This document shows positions 1 to 6,573 of a stretch of DNA of 8,246 nucleotides, one piece after another. The stretch is taken from contig DAIDJA010000069.1 in NCBI GenBank assembly GCA_027451605.1, positions 1 to 8,246 on the forward strand, read 5' to 3'. Each line of letters starts with the position of its first letter. Positions within the stretch are counted from its first letter, which is position 1. This DNA is from Acidimicrobiales bacterium. GTDB taxonomy: Bacteria > Actinomycetota > Acidimicrobiia > Acidimicrobiales > JABEUL01. The notes beneath the pieces are model-generated. The model was given only the letters and a program-made list of their open reading frames with translations, was not told the DNA's origin and did no database searches. The position numbers and the translations under genes are program-made.

Positions 1-1458
1 AACTTTGGTCGGGTGCATTAACCTATTTGAAACCGGATCCAAAACAACGATAACAATAACAATCCCGTCTAAAGCCAAGGTTTTGCGCTCATGCAAAAGT
101 TCGACATCCACATCATCTAAAATCCCGTCCACAAATACATAAGAAGATTCAACTTTGTCAACGATCTTAACTTCATTGGCCGTAATTTCAACCACGTCGC
201 CGTCCAAACATAAGACCACCTGTTCAACTGCCATTTTCTTTGCAATAGACTCATTGGCCTTTAAATGTCTATACTCGCCGTGAACGGGAATATATGCTTT
301 AGGCTTAACCGTCGATATCATAGTAGATAACTCATAACTCCTGGCATGACCTGATACGTGCACATTTGACATCATGGAATGAAACACTTCCGCACCTTTT
401 AGACCAAGTGCGTTAATAACATTTGACACGGATCTTTCGTTGCCCGGTATCGGATGGGACGAAAGTATTACAGTATCGCCTTTTTTAATCGAAACTGATC
501 TATATTGTCCGTATGCCAACTGAGACAAAGCGGCGAGAGGTTCTCCCTGTGAACCGGTACAGATAATGCAAAGTTTAGAATCGTCAATTTTATCAATGTC
601 GTCGGTATCAACCAAAGCATTTTTTGGAATATCAATTACCTTTAAATCACATGCAACTTTAATATTGCGACTCATTGATTTACCCAGAATCTTTACCTTC
701 CGGCCGTGGAGATTAGCCACTTGAATTATCTGTTCAATTCGGTGCAGATGAGACGCAAAACATGCCGTAATTATACGGCTGTTGCCTTGTGCCGCAAAAA
801 TCTTATCGAGCTCACTTCCGACACTCGATTCCGAATCAGTCACACCGGACTTGTCGGCATTTGTCGAATCGGCCAATAGCAATCTCACAGATTCAGTTTC
901 TGATATTTCTCCGAATCTTGACAAGTTAGTTCTTCTCCCATCCATGGGATACTGATCTAACTTAAAATCCCCGGTATGAATTATTGCACCCATTTCGGTA
1001 TGCAACGCTACGGCAAAACTGTGCGGAACTGAGTGGGTTACCGGAATAAACTCTACGTCAAACGGACCAATGTCCAAGCGCTCGAGATCGGTGACTTCGT
1101 AGAAAGTTGCACGAGATTTCAGACCTAATTCGTTCACTCTAAAGGCAGCAATCTTAAGGGCCAAACTTGATCCGTAAATTTTTAGAGGGGTCTGTGCCAG
1201 AAGATAACCCAGTGCGCCGATATGATCTTCATGCCCATGAGTTATTACCACTCCCGATATTTCACAATCAGATTCCAAAATTGACGAAAAATCAGGAATT
1301 ACAAGGTCCACTCCCGGCATCTCTTCTGTCGGAAACATAATCCCGCAGTCGATTATAAGCAGTTTATTTAAATACTTAACTACCGCGCAGTTCTTTCCTA
1401 TCTCTCCCAATCCCCCCAAGAATGAAATTTTGTAATTGGTATCAATCCCTAATGTCAC
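1..1458 (-). CDS. rnj: Ribonuclease J (partial, C-terminus beyond left edge)
   Basis: This is a metallo-beta-lactamase/beta-CASP ribonuclease, a cytoplasmic zinc enzyme with 5'-3' exo- and endonuclease activity in RNA maturation and decay. The frame stays open from 1458 to base 1, giving 486 residues of a family usually about 550 long, so the end of the C-terminal domain is missing. Visible motifs are the zinc-binding HGHEDH (74-79), THSVPH (141-146), HTGDF (161-165), LLADSTN (194-200), the beta-CASP motifs CTGSQGEP (300-307) and SSHPIPGNE (333-341), HVSGH (367-371) and PVHGEYRH (391-398). The start is GTG: an in-frame TAA lies immediately before it, so no earlier start is possible. A weak AAGAG Shine-Dalgarno-like stretch precedes it. 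The gene lies 60 bp downstream of dapA on the same strand and is probably cotranscribed with it. FASHLHR at 235-241 resembles actinobacterial RNase J as remembered. The identification is secure. Confidence 0.96.
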   Translation of the reverse strand, partial: MTLGIDTNYKISFLGGLGEIGKNCAVVKYLNKLLIIDCGIMFPTEEMPGVDLVIPDFSSILESDCEISGVVITHGHEDHIGALGYLLAQTPLKIYGSSLALKIAAFRVNELGLKSRATFYEVTDLERLDIGPFDVEFIPVTHSVPHSFAVALHTEMGAIIHTGDFKLDQYPMDGRRTNLSRFGEISETESVRLLLADSTNADKSGVTDSESSVGSELDKIFAAQGNSRIITACFASHLHRIEQIIQVANLHGRKVKILGKSMSRNIKVACDLKVIDIPKNALVDTDDIDKIDDSKLCIICTGSQGEPLAALSQLAYGQYRSVSIKKGDTVILSSHPIPGNERSVSNVINALGLKGAEVFHSMMSNVHVSGHARSYELSTMISTVKPKAYIPVHGEYRHLKANESIAKKMAVEQVVLCLDGDVVEITANEVKIVDKVESSYVFVDGILDDVDVELLHERKTLALDGIVIVIVVLDPVSNRLMHPTKV

Positions 1459-1518
1459 TTAGTCGCTCTTAATTTACTTTCTTGACAGAGTTTTATTTTT
1501 TTGAATTTTATCGCAAAG

Positions 1519-2427
1519 TTAAAATACATAGTCTGTCTTAAACAGCGATACTACAGAATCGGCCTTTGCGTGAATAGATTCTACATCACCTAGAGGGAGT
1601 CGGCACTTACCCGAGGGCAAACCTAAAGCTTTCATAGCGGCTTTTGCCGGGATAGGATTCGGGGCTTCGACTGATGTTTCAAAGACAAACGAAGTTAACA
1701 TAGCGGCATGCGATTCTCTGGCTAAATTTAATCTGCCTTCGGATATATGGCGAATCATCTTGGACATCTCGAATCCGGCCCAATGCGAAGCGACGCTGAT
1801 CACACCCTTTGCCCCATGGCACACTAAAGCAAAAGTTAAAGCGTCTTCTCCGGAGTATATCTCTGCGTCCGGTACCTCTGAAATCAACCTCGAGGTTTCA
1901 ACCACATCTCCGGCGGCATCTTTTACTCCAACTATATTATCTACGGTAGTTAATAATCTAATTAAAGTAGAATACTCCACCTTTCTTCCGGTTCGAACAG
2001 GTATGTCATAAATCAAAATCGGCAACCCGGTTGCAGCCGCAATCGCCTTAAAATGCATTTCAATTCCGGACTGGGGTGGTCTGGAGTAATACGGAGTGAC
2101 CGCAAGTATCCCGGCGATGTTTGTAGCCGAAGCCCTCTTTGTCAGTTCAACGGAATGTTCCGTATCATTACTGCCGGTATTGGCAATAACCGGGATCGTT
2201 ATGGCTGCAGATACCTCTCGAAATAAATCAATTTTTTCATTGTCCGTTAAGACAGGTCCTTCTCCTGTGGTTCCCGCCAAAACCAGCCCGTCGCTTCCGT
2301 TTTTTTCGAGCCATCTGGCCAGCTGAACGGCACCGCTTAAATCCAAGGACATATCATCGTTGAACGGCGTTACCATAGCCGTGACAACTTTCCCGAATTT
2401 TGCATTAATAAAATTTGAATTGCTCAT
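1519..2427 (-). CDS. dapA: 4-hydroxy-tetrahydrodipicolinate synthase
   Basis: DapA condenses pyruvate with aspartate semialdehyde, the first committed step of the diaminopimelate/lysine branch; it is a cytoplasmic class I aldolase with a TIM-barrel fold. The protein has 302 residues, normal for the family. Visible motifs are AGTTGEGP (51-58, with the active-site threonine pair T53-T54), TPYYSRPPQ (111-119), IYDIPVRTG (139-147, with Y140 and the substrate-binding R145) and VGVKD (166-170), where K169 is the Schiff-base lysine. SGEDALT (192-198) and the C-terminal APNPIPAK (255-262) also fit. The positions of the E. coli lysine-inhibition residues His56 and Glu84 appear to be K65 and H91, which suggests a lysine-insensitive enzyme as in many Gram-positives. 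The ATG start has no clear Shine-Dalgarno. No alternative start lies before the conserved TAMVTPF (16-22). The RNase J gene follows on the same strand. Confidence 0.97.
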   Translation of the reverse strand: MSNSNFINAKFGKVVTAMVTPFNDDMSLDLSGAVQLARWLEKNGSDGLVLAGTTGEGPVLTDNEKIDLFREVSAAITIPVIANTGSNDTEHSVELTKRASATNIAGILAVTPYYSRPPQSGIEMHFKAIAAATGLPILIYDIPVRTGRKVEYSTLIRLLTTVDNIVGVKDAAGDVVETSRLISEVPDAEIYSGEDALTFALVCHGAKGVISVASHWAGFEMSKMIRHISEGRLNLARESHAAMLTSFVFETSVEAPNPIPAKAAMKALGLPSGKCRLPLGDVESIHAKADSVVSLFKTDYVF

Positions 2428-2618
2428 GTATTTAATTTGTCATCGGACAACAATAACTCTAATTTTAGTTCCAAATTAATAATAAGTTATAGAGTTTACG
2501 TAAGCAACTATTTTAAATTATTAGATACTAAGGCAATTAATTTTTTGACCCAATCGCCAATATATCTTTTTGGTAAGCGACGGTCCAAATAAATTGCTTT
2601 AAACTGAAATCTATTATA
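2428..2618. other. AT-rich spacer upstream of dapA
   Basis: This 191-bp gap separates the end of the diiron-protein gene from the dapA start, both on the minus strand. It must hold any dapA promoter. The clearest structure is the self-complementary octamer TTACGTAA at 2496-2503. Next to it, on the minus strand, is a TATAAC that could serve as a -10 box (2486-2491), but there is no recognisable -35 box at the right distance. I see no lysine riboswitch, T-box or strong G+C-rich terminator hairpin, and no convincing small gene. Confidence 0.4.
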
Positions 2619-3737
2619 TTAAGCAACCGGTATTTCGCCATTTGCAATTGCAAAGTTTTCATATTCTTCACCCGTATCGGCAAAGTCTTCAAACTGAATA
2701 ACTCCAAGCTCGGTAAACTTCTTACGCAACCATCCATCCCCGGCGTCCAATAAGCCAAGTTTTTTACAGTTAGGCACTATCTTTGCGAAGAGGAACGATT
2801 GAAACATAACGCGATCAGGATTTGAAAGAATTAATGGAACAACATCTTTCGGCTTAATGCCCAATTTTTCCCACACCTCTACAAGTAGGAATCGATCCCT
2901 CATCCTTACGGCCGCTTCAAAAGCAAATTCTTGTCTTTCACGGATTTCAGATAATGATAGCTGTTGGTAATAGTCCTGTAAGGCAAGTACTCCGAAAGCT
3001 ACATGCCTGGCTTCATCGCTCATAACGTACTTTAGAAGTTGCTTCAGTAGAGGTTCCTGGGTAGTGCTGTGAATAAAACCAAAAGCGGCTAAGGCCAATC
3101 CTTCTACCATAATCTGCATTCCCAAAAACGTCATGTCCCATCTTGAGTCTTGAATAATGTCATCTAAAAGAAGCCCGAGGTGTGCATTAATAGGATAGAA
3201 TCCTGACAGCTTCTCCCGAAGATACTTGGCAAAAACTTCCACGTGTCTGGCTTCATCCATCACTTGGGTGGAACCGTAATACTTTGCATCTATCCACGGT
3301 ACAGTTTCAACGACCTTTGCGGTGCAAACTAATGCTCCCTGTTCACCATGCATAAACTGCGACAGTGTCCAGTTTTGAGCCTCAATTCCAAATTGAACCC
3401 ATTCCTTCTCTCCCCATTTTTCAAACGGGGTACCCGTCAAATCCTGACTCCCAAAACTTGATTGTGCGGTAATGAACTCCCCTTGGCTTAACTTCTCCTG
3501 ATCCACATCAGTCTCCCACGGCAAATCCGTCTGGCCGTTCCACATTGAATGCTTTGCTTTTTCGTAAAGTTTATCCAACTTAGCCTTTTCGCCTTTATCG
3601 TAACTCCAAGTAAAAATCGTCTCATAATTTGATTTGACCGTATGAATAACTTCATTGCGATCTGTGTTAGATACAGACAGAATTCTCTCTAACTCCTCAG
3701 TAGTTACATTGTTTAGTGGTTTAATTGTTTCACTCAT
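2619..3737 (-). CDS. Ferritin-like diiron carboxylate protein, putative oxygenase or desaturase-like enzyme
   Basis: This is a 372-residue soluble protein with no signal peptide or membrane segment. It carries the full ligand set of a ferritin-like diiron centre: E132 (in HGEQGA), E162 and H165 (in MDEARHVEVF), E212 (in VEGLA), and E242 and H245 (in SDEARHVAFG). Such four-helix-bundle sites activate oxygen in acyl-ACP desaturases, ribonucleotide reductase R2, R2-like ligand-binding oxidases and the AurF N-oxygenases. The ligand intervals (30, 50 and 30 residues) are nearest to acyl-ACP desaturase. The extra histidine of AurF, four residues before the last glutamate, is absent here (V238). The substrate and reaction are not deducible. 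The ATG has a strong AAGGAGA Shine-Dalgarno. The gene lies 101 bp downstream of a TetR regulator on the same strand and may be controlled by it. The two DEARHV segments reflect the pseudo-twofold repeat of the fold. Confidence 0.85.
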   Translation of the reverse strand: MSETIKPLNNVTTEELERILSVSNTDRNEVIHTVKSNYETIFTWSYDKGEKAKLDKLYEKAKHSMWNGQTDLPWETDVDQEKLSQGEFITAQSSFGSQDLTGTPFEKWGEKEWVQFGIEAQNWTLSQFMHGEQGALVCTAKVVETVPWIDAKYYGSTQVMDEARHVEVFAKYLREKLSGFYPINAHLGLLLDDIIQDSRWDMTFLGMQIMVEGLALAAFGFIHSTTQEPLLKQLLKYVMSDEARHVAFGVLALQDYYQQLSLSEIRERQEFAFEAAVRMRDRFLLVEVWEKLGIKPKDVVPLILSNPDRVMFQSFLFAKIVPNCKKLGLLDAGDGWLRKKFTELGVIQFEDFADTGEEYENFAIANGEIPVA

Positions 3738-3745
3738 TTGTTTTA

Positions 3746-3752
3746 TCTCCTT
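3746..3752 (-). promoter_or_regulatory. Strong Shine-Dalgarno of the diiron-protein gene
   Basis: On the minus strand AAGGAGA lies 8 bases before the ATG at 3735-3737. It is close to the ideal anti-16S complement and fixes that start. It contrasts with both upstream TetR genes, which have no visible ribosome-binding site. Confidence 0.75.
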
Positions 3753-3838
3753 GTTTTTGAATTTAAATTTTTTAAAACTACCGATTCCAACGGCTAACTC
3801 GGCGGCAGTCTGATAATTAAAGCGATATTAAATATGTC

Positions 3839-4552
3839 TCATTGATTTTGACTCCTAGGGTTTAATTTCATAAGTTGAATTCCGGGCTCAATAAAGGTTT
3901 TGACAAAATCTCTTATTGCTTCATAGTCATTGAACTTTATTTGACCCTTAGGTGAACTGATATAAGTTAACACTATTCTTGTAAGCCACTCTGTTAACTT
4001 AAGAGATAACTCTCGATTAAGCCAGTTTTCAAAGAGCGAAGATCCGGATTCTGCCGCGGTCAACAAAATTGTATCCATATTTTCAAAAACCAGATTAGGG
4101 AGAATATATTCGGGATCGCACTGAATTACCTTTTGTAAAGCAATGTTGCCGTTTAGTTCCTTTGCCGCAACAAGTAATACTAAGGCAATCGCCTCATTCA
4201 AATCTGCTAAAGATTTAGTAATGGATTCCAGCTCTATAAACAGATCGGTTGTTCCTTTTTCCACTAAAGACGAAATAATCTCGTCCTTGCCATTGGGGAA
4301 CAGTCTGTAAAGTGTAGCCCTGGAACACTTTGCCTCTTTGGCTATATCATCCATCGAGGTTTTCGCATAACCGTACTTGGCGAGGCATTCAAATCCGGCA
4401 TTTACTATCCTGTCAAAAGTCGAAATAAGTACGTCTATTTGAGTTTCGGCGGTGTCCGACACTGACCCTGTTTTTGACGAGGTTTCTTTGAATCCAAAAC
4501 CAAGGGTCACTGAATAATCCTTTTTGGTAAAACCGGCCTGATTGCTTACCAT
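3839..4552 (-). CDS. TetR/AcrR-family transcriptional regulator with N-terminal extension
   Basis: This 237-residue one-component DNA-binding regulator should act as a ligand-released repressor in the cytoplasm. The helix-turn-helix runs from about T65 to F85 (TSMDDIAKEAKCSRATLYRLF), typical of TetR. The C-terminal ligand/dimer domain resembles that of the next TetR gene upstream: ALQKVIQCDPEYILPNL (138-154) matches VLNKILEEEPEALLPML there, and both end in a similar helix ahead of the C-terminus. The first 45 or so residues are unusual, since TetR proteins normally begin 10-20 residues before the first helix; a GTG at codon 31 (4460-4462) is an alternative start. The ATG has no Shine-Dalgarno, but a promoter is placed so that transcription would begin at or next to it, which favours leaderless translation of the longer form. 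It lies upstream of the diiron-protein gene and may regulate it and itself. Confidence 0.92.
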   Translation of the reverse strand: MVSNQAGFTKKDYSVTLGFGFKETSSKTGSVSDTAETQIDVLISTFDRIVNAGFECLAKYGYAKTSMDDIAKEAKCSRATLYRLFPNGKDEIISSLVEKGTTDLFIELESITKSLADLNEAIALVLLVAAKELNGNIALQKVIQCDPEYILPNLVFENMDTILLTAAESGSSLFENWLNRELSLKLTEWLTRIVLTYISSPKGQIKFNDYEAIRDFVKTFIEPGIQLMKLNPRSQNQ

Positions 4553-4581
4553 ATGTTACATTTTAGTATATTTTGTAACAT
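4553..4581. promoter_or_regulatory. Candidate TetR operator: perfect 8-bp inverted repeat
   Basis: ATGTTACA (4553-4560) and TGTAACAT (4574-4581) are exact reverse complements separated by 13 bp, directly against the start codon of the middle TetR gene. A further TGTAAC half-site is at 4614-4619, 40 bp from the second arm, about four helical turns. The repeat covers part of the -10 box and the whole spacer of the minus-strand promoter, where a bound repressor would block RNA polymerase. Palindromic operators next to the gene are usual for TetR repressors. The assignment to this regulator, rather than its paralogue, is inference. Confidence 0.5.
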
Positions 4582-4587
4582 TGTCAA
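4560..4587 (-). promoter_or_regulatory. Candidate sigma-70-type promoter giving a leaderless TetR mRNA
   Basis: On the minus strand a perfect -35 box TTGACA (4582-4587) is followed after 16 bp by TAAAAT (4560-4565) as -10 box. Seven bases separate the -10 box from the A of the ATG at 4552, so the predicted transcript starts at or one base from the initiation codon. That agrees with the absence of a Shine-Dalgarno and with the frequency of leaderless mRNAs in actinobacteria. It is read by eye and has not been tested. Confidence 0.5.
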
Positions 4588-4656
4588 CTCAGACAATACA
4601 ATTTGTGTATTTCTGTAACTTCCGACAAAATTACGGGCTACTTTCCTGACCGGATT

Positions 4657-5259
4657 CTAAGAAGGCTCGGGAGGATTCAAAACTGCCAAAAATTGGGTTC
4701 TTACCAATAATCGTACCTCCGCCTCTTGGGTTAAGTCCCAACTCCCGGGCGAAATAACAACTGATAAAAGCATTCTGGCTAGGTATTCGGCGACTTCATC
4801 GGCATTCAGATTCTCCGATAATTTAACTTTAAAAAGCTGCGTGACTACATAGAGATGAATAAATGCGATTATTCTGTTGGCCTCGATTGTCAACATAGGC
4901 AGTAATGCTTCCGGCTCTTCTTCAAGAATTTTATTAAGAACTCGATGTTCCAATAGCTTTCTTCTGGCAAACATTAGCCCGTAAACTGCCACGTCTTCAA
5001 AATTATCGTAACAACTTACATGCTCCATTAGCTGCTCAAGCCATTCGAATGCTTCAGCAGCTATTACTTCAGACAACAATTGATCTTTCCCTTTGGGAAA
5101 ATATCTGTAAATAGTCATCCTTGAAACGTCACAATTAAGGGCAACTTCTTCAACGGTTAATTTTGAAATGCCAACTTTGGAAATTAAATCCAGGGCTCCC
5201 CGAAGAATTTTAGTTTTAGTGTCATTGGGCACAGCAGACCCAACTGATAATCTTTTCAT
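4657..5259 (-). CDS. TetR/AcrR-family transcriptional regulator
   Basis: This is a 200-residue TetR regulator of standard length. The N-terminal DNA-binding domain covers about residues 14-60, with the helix-turn-helix from about L34 to F54 (LTVEEVALNCDVSRMTIYRYF). The remainder is the ligand and dimer domain, which carries the EEEPEALLPMLT stretch (113-124) and a C-terminal helix (RLLVRTQFL, 183-191) recurring in divergent form in the next gene downstream, so the two are probable tandem paralogues. The ATG at 5257-5259 lacks a Shine-Dalgarno. A TACAAT (minus strand, 5278-5283) could be a -10 box with a leader of about 12 bases, but its -35 is poor. The gene is divergent from the serine hydrolase gene across 111 bp, the classical layout for a TetR repressor and its target. 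The ligand is unknown. Confidence 0.93.
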   Translation of the reverse strand: MKRLSVGSAVPNDTKTKILRGALDLISKVGISKLTVEEVALNCDVSRMTIYRYFPKGKDQLLSEVIAAEAFEWLEQLMEHVSCYDNFEDVAVYGLMFARRKLLEHRVLNKILEEEPEALLPMLTIEANRIIAFIHLYVVTQLFKVKLSENLNADEVAEYLARMLLSVVISPGSWDLTQEAEVRLLVRTQFLAVLNPPEPS

Positions 5260-5263
5260 GGAA

Positions 5264-5292
5264 AAACGACCGTTTATATTGTAATAGTATTA
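5264..5292. promoter_or_regulatory. Possible operator palindromes in the divergent TetR/hydrolase spacer
   Basis: Two short palindromes lie just upstream of the TetR start: AAACG-AC-CGTTT (5264-5275) and TAATA-G-TATTA (5282-5292). The second overlaps the possible minus-strand -10 box TACAAT. Either could be the operator through which the regulator controls itself and the divergent hydrolase. They are short and the region is AT-rich, so chance is a real alternative. Confidence 0.3.
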
Positions 5293-5359
5293 ATTTTATA
5301 GAGAAACTGGGATCACGATGGATTTTCCCGAACTTTGAATACTTTTATCACTACAACTT

Positions 5360-5365
5360 AAGGAG
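5360..5365 (+). promoter_or_regulatory. Shine-Dalgarno deciding the TTG start of the serine hydrolase
   Basis: AAGGAG ends 5 bases before the TTG at 5371-5373, so this rare start is preferred over the GTG at 5380-5382, which would be spaced too far from it. Confidence 0.65.
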
Positions 5366-5370
5366 TCAAA

Positions 5371-6573
5371 TTGTCAGAGGTGGATATAAGCGAAATTGAA
5401 ATAAACGGATTCGTAGAACAGGGTTTCGAAAAGATAAAAGACGAATTCATAGACAATTTTACCAAACGTGAAGACGTAGGTGCTGCCTGCAGTATTTATG
5501 TTGAAGGGAAGAAGGTTGTCGACCTTTGGGGCGGGTTCAAAGATCTTGAAAAAAAACTAAAATGGCAAGAAGATACATTACAACTGATATTTTCATCCAC
5601 CAAAGGCATCACGGCAACAATCGCAAATATCTTGATCCAAAACGGAATCTTGGACACCGAAGCCTTAGTTGGCGACTATTGGCCGGAATTTAAACAAAAC
5701 GGAAAAGATTCCATTACCGTGAAACAGCTTTTAAGTCATCAAGCCGGACTTCTATTTGTTGAAGATTCACACTCCATTCAAGATGTCATTGATTGGTTTC
5801 CAATTATTGAGTCCCTGGAAGCACAGGCGCCATACTTTACCCCAGGTTCCGAACACGGATATCATGCATTGACATTCGGGTGGCTGGTAGGAGAGCTGAC
5901 TAGGCGTGCCGCCCAAAAAGAATCATTTAAAGAGTTGGTTGAAACTTACATATCGACTCCCTTAAACCTTGATTTATACGTGGGATTGAACCCCTCGGAT
6001 GCTGAAAGAGTTTCAACATTAATTCCTATCAAAGCCCCGATAGATCCGGAATTAAAGGCAATTTACGAACAGGTTATGGCAGAGGACTCACTAACTGCAA
6101 AGGCACTCTTTTCTCCGAAGCCTGCTCTGTCGAATATGCACGTCTGGAACAACAAAAAACTTTTTGGGGCCTCTGTTCCTGCGGCCAACGGAATCTGTGA
6201 TGCAAGATCATTGGCCAAAATGTATGCTGCGTGTGTGTCCGAAGTTGACGGAACGAGATTATTGACGGACGATCAACTGGAAAAGGCTACTACCAGACTG
6301 ACTTTCGGAGCTGACAGAATTCTGTTTTTTGATACCTCATTTGGTTTAGGGTACATGCTCCCCGGCATGTTCAGCCTTTACTGTGGCAAAACTGCTTTCG
6401 GACATGACGGTGCAGGCGGATCACATTCGTTTGCGGATCGCAAACATAAGGCTTCGTTTGCCTATGTAATGAATAAAATGGAAGCTGGGCTAAACGGAGA
6501 TCCCAGATCGCGGGCACTTACTGACGCACTATACGAAATACTCGGTGAAGAGTCGCCTTCTAAGACTTTTTAA
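5371..6573 (+). CDS. Serine hydrolase, class C beta-lactamase/EstB-type esterase family
   Basis: This 400-residue protein belongs to the beta-lactamase-like serine hydrolases (Pfam Beta-lactamase, PF00144), which include esterases such as EstB and the mycobacterial LipE/LipL-type proteins. The nucleophile motif is S75-S-T-K78 (SxxK). LLSHQAGL (120-127) is the conserved family block. Y164 in GYHALTFGWLVGE (163-175) is the probable catalytic tyrosine, and GHDGAGGS (344-351) stands for the third active-site motif (KTG/HxG). No signal peptide is visible, unlike true secreted AmpC enzymes, so a cytoplasmic esterase or amidase on a small ester or lipid-like substrate is more likely than antibiotic resistance. 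The start is TTG, chosen because AAGGAG sits 6 bases upstream (5360-5365); a GTG three codons later is the alternative. It is divergent from a TetR gene, which may repress it. Confidence 0.9.
   Translation: MSEVDISEIEINGFVEQGFEKIKDEFIDNFTKREDVGAACSIYVEGKKVVDLWGGFKDLEKKLKWQEDTLQLIFSSTKGITATIANILIQNGILDTEALVGDYWPEFKQNGKDSITVKQLLSHQAGLLFVEDSHSIQDVIDWFPIIESLEAQAPYFTPGSEHGYHALTFGWLVGELTRRAAQKESFKELVETYISTPLNLDLYVGLNPSDAERVSTLIPIKAPIDPELKAIYEQVMAEDSLTAKALFSPKPALSNMHVWNNKKLFGASVPAANGICDARSLAKMYAACVSEVDGTRLLTDDQLEKATTRLTFGADRILFFDTSFGLGYMLPGMFSLYCGKTAFGHDGAGGSHSFADRKHKASFAYVMNKMEAGLNGDPRSRALTDALYEILGEESPSKTF

Noticed and set aside
1482..1487. Perfect TTGACA on the plus strand in the dapA-rnj spacer
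   Set aside because: No good -10 box follows at 16-18 bp and it would only drive antisense RNA into dapA; most likely chance in AT-rich DNA.
1760..2326. Two open frames on the plus strand (1760-2011 and 2096-2326)
   Set aside because: Both lie inside dapA on the opposite strand. They show no recognisable motif, and the dapA frame explains the sequence fully.
2428..2618. Lysine riboswitch or T-box upstream of dapA
   Set aside because: The spacer lacks the G+C-rich conserved helices and the length such leaders need. I see only AT-rich sequence and one short palindrome.
2537..2758. Open frame of 73 codons on the minus strand
   Set aside because: It overlaps the end of the diiron-protein gene in another frame and resembles no family; it is read as a shadow.
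3703..3708. GTTACA near the diiron-protein start as a further operator half-site
   Set aside because: It is a lone hexamer inside the coding sequence with no partner arm; several such matches are expected by chance in 8 kb.
2619..3737. AurF-type N-oxygenase assignment
   Set aside because: The ExxH pairs are present, but the additional iron-binding histidine four residues before the final glutamate is a valine (V238).
5371..6573. Antibiotic-resistance beta-lactamase
   Set aside because: The SxxK motif fits the superfamily, but no signal peptide is visible and the other blocks look like EstB-type esterases, so a resistance role is not supported.
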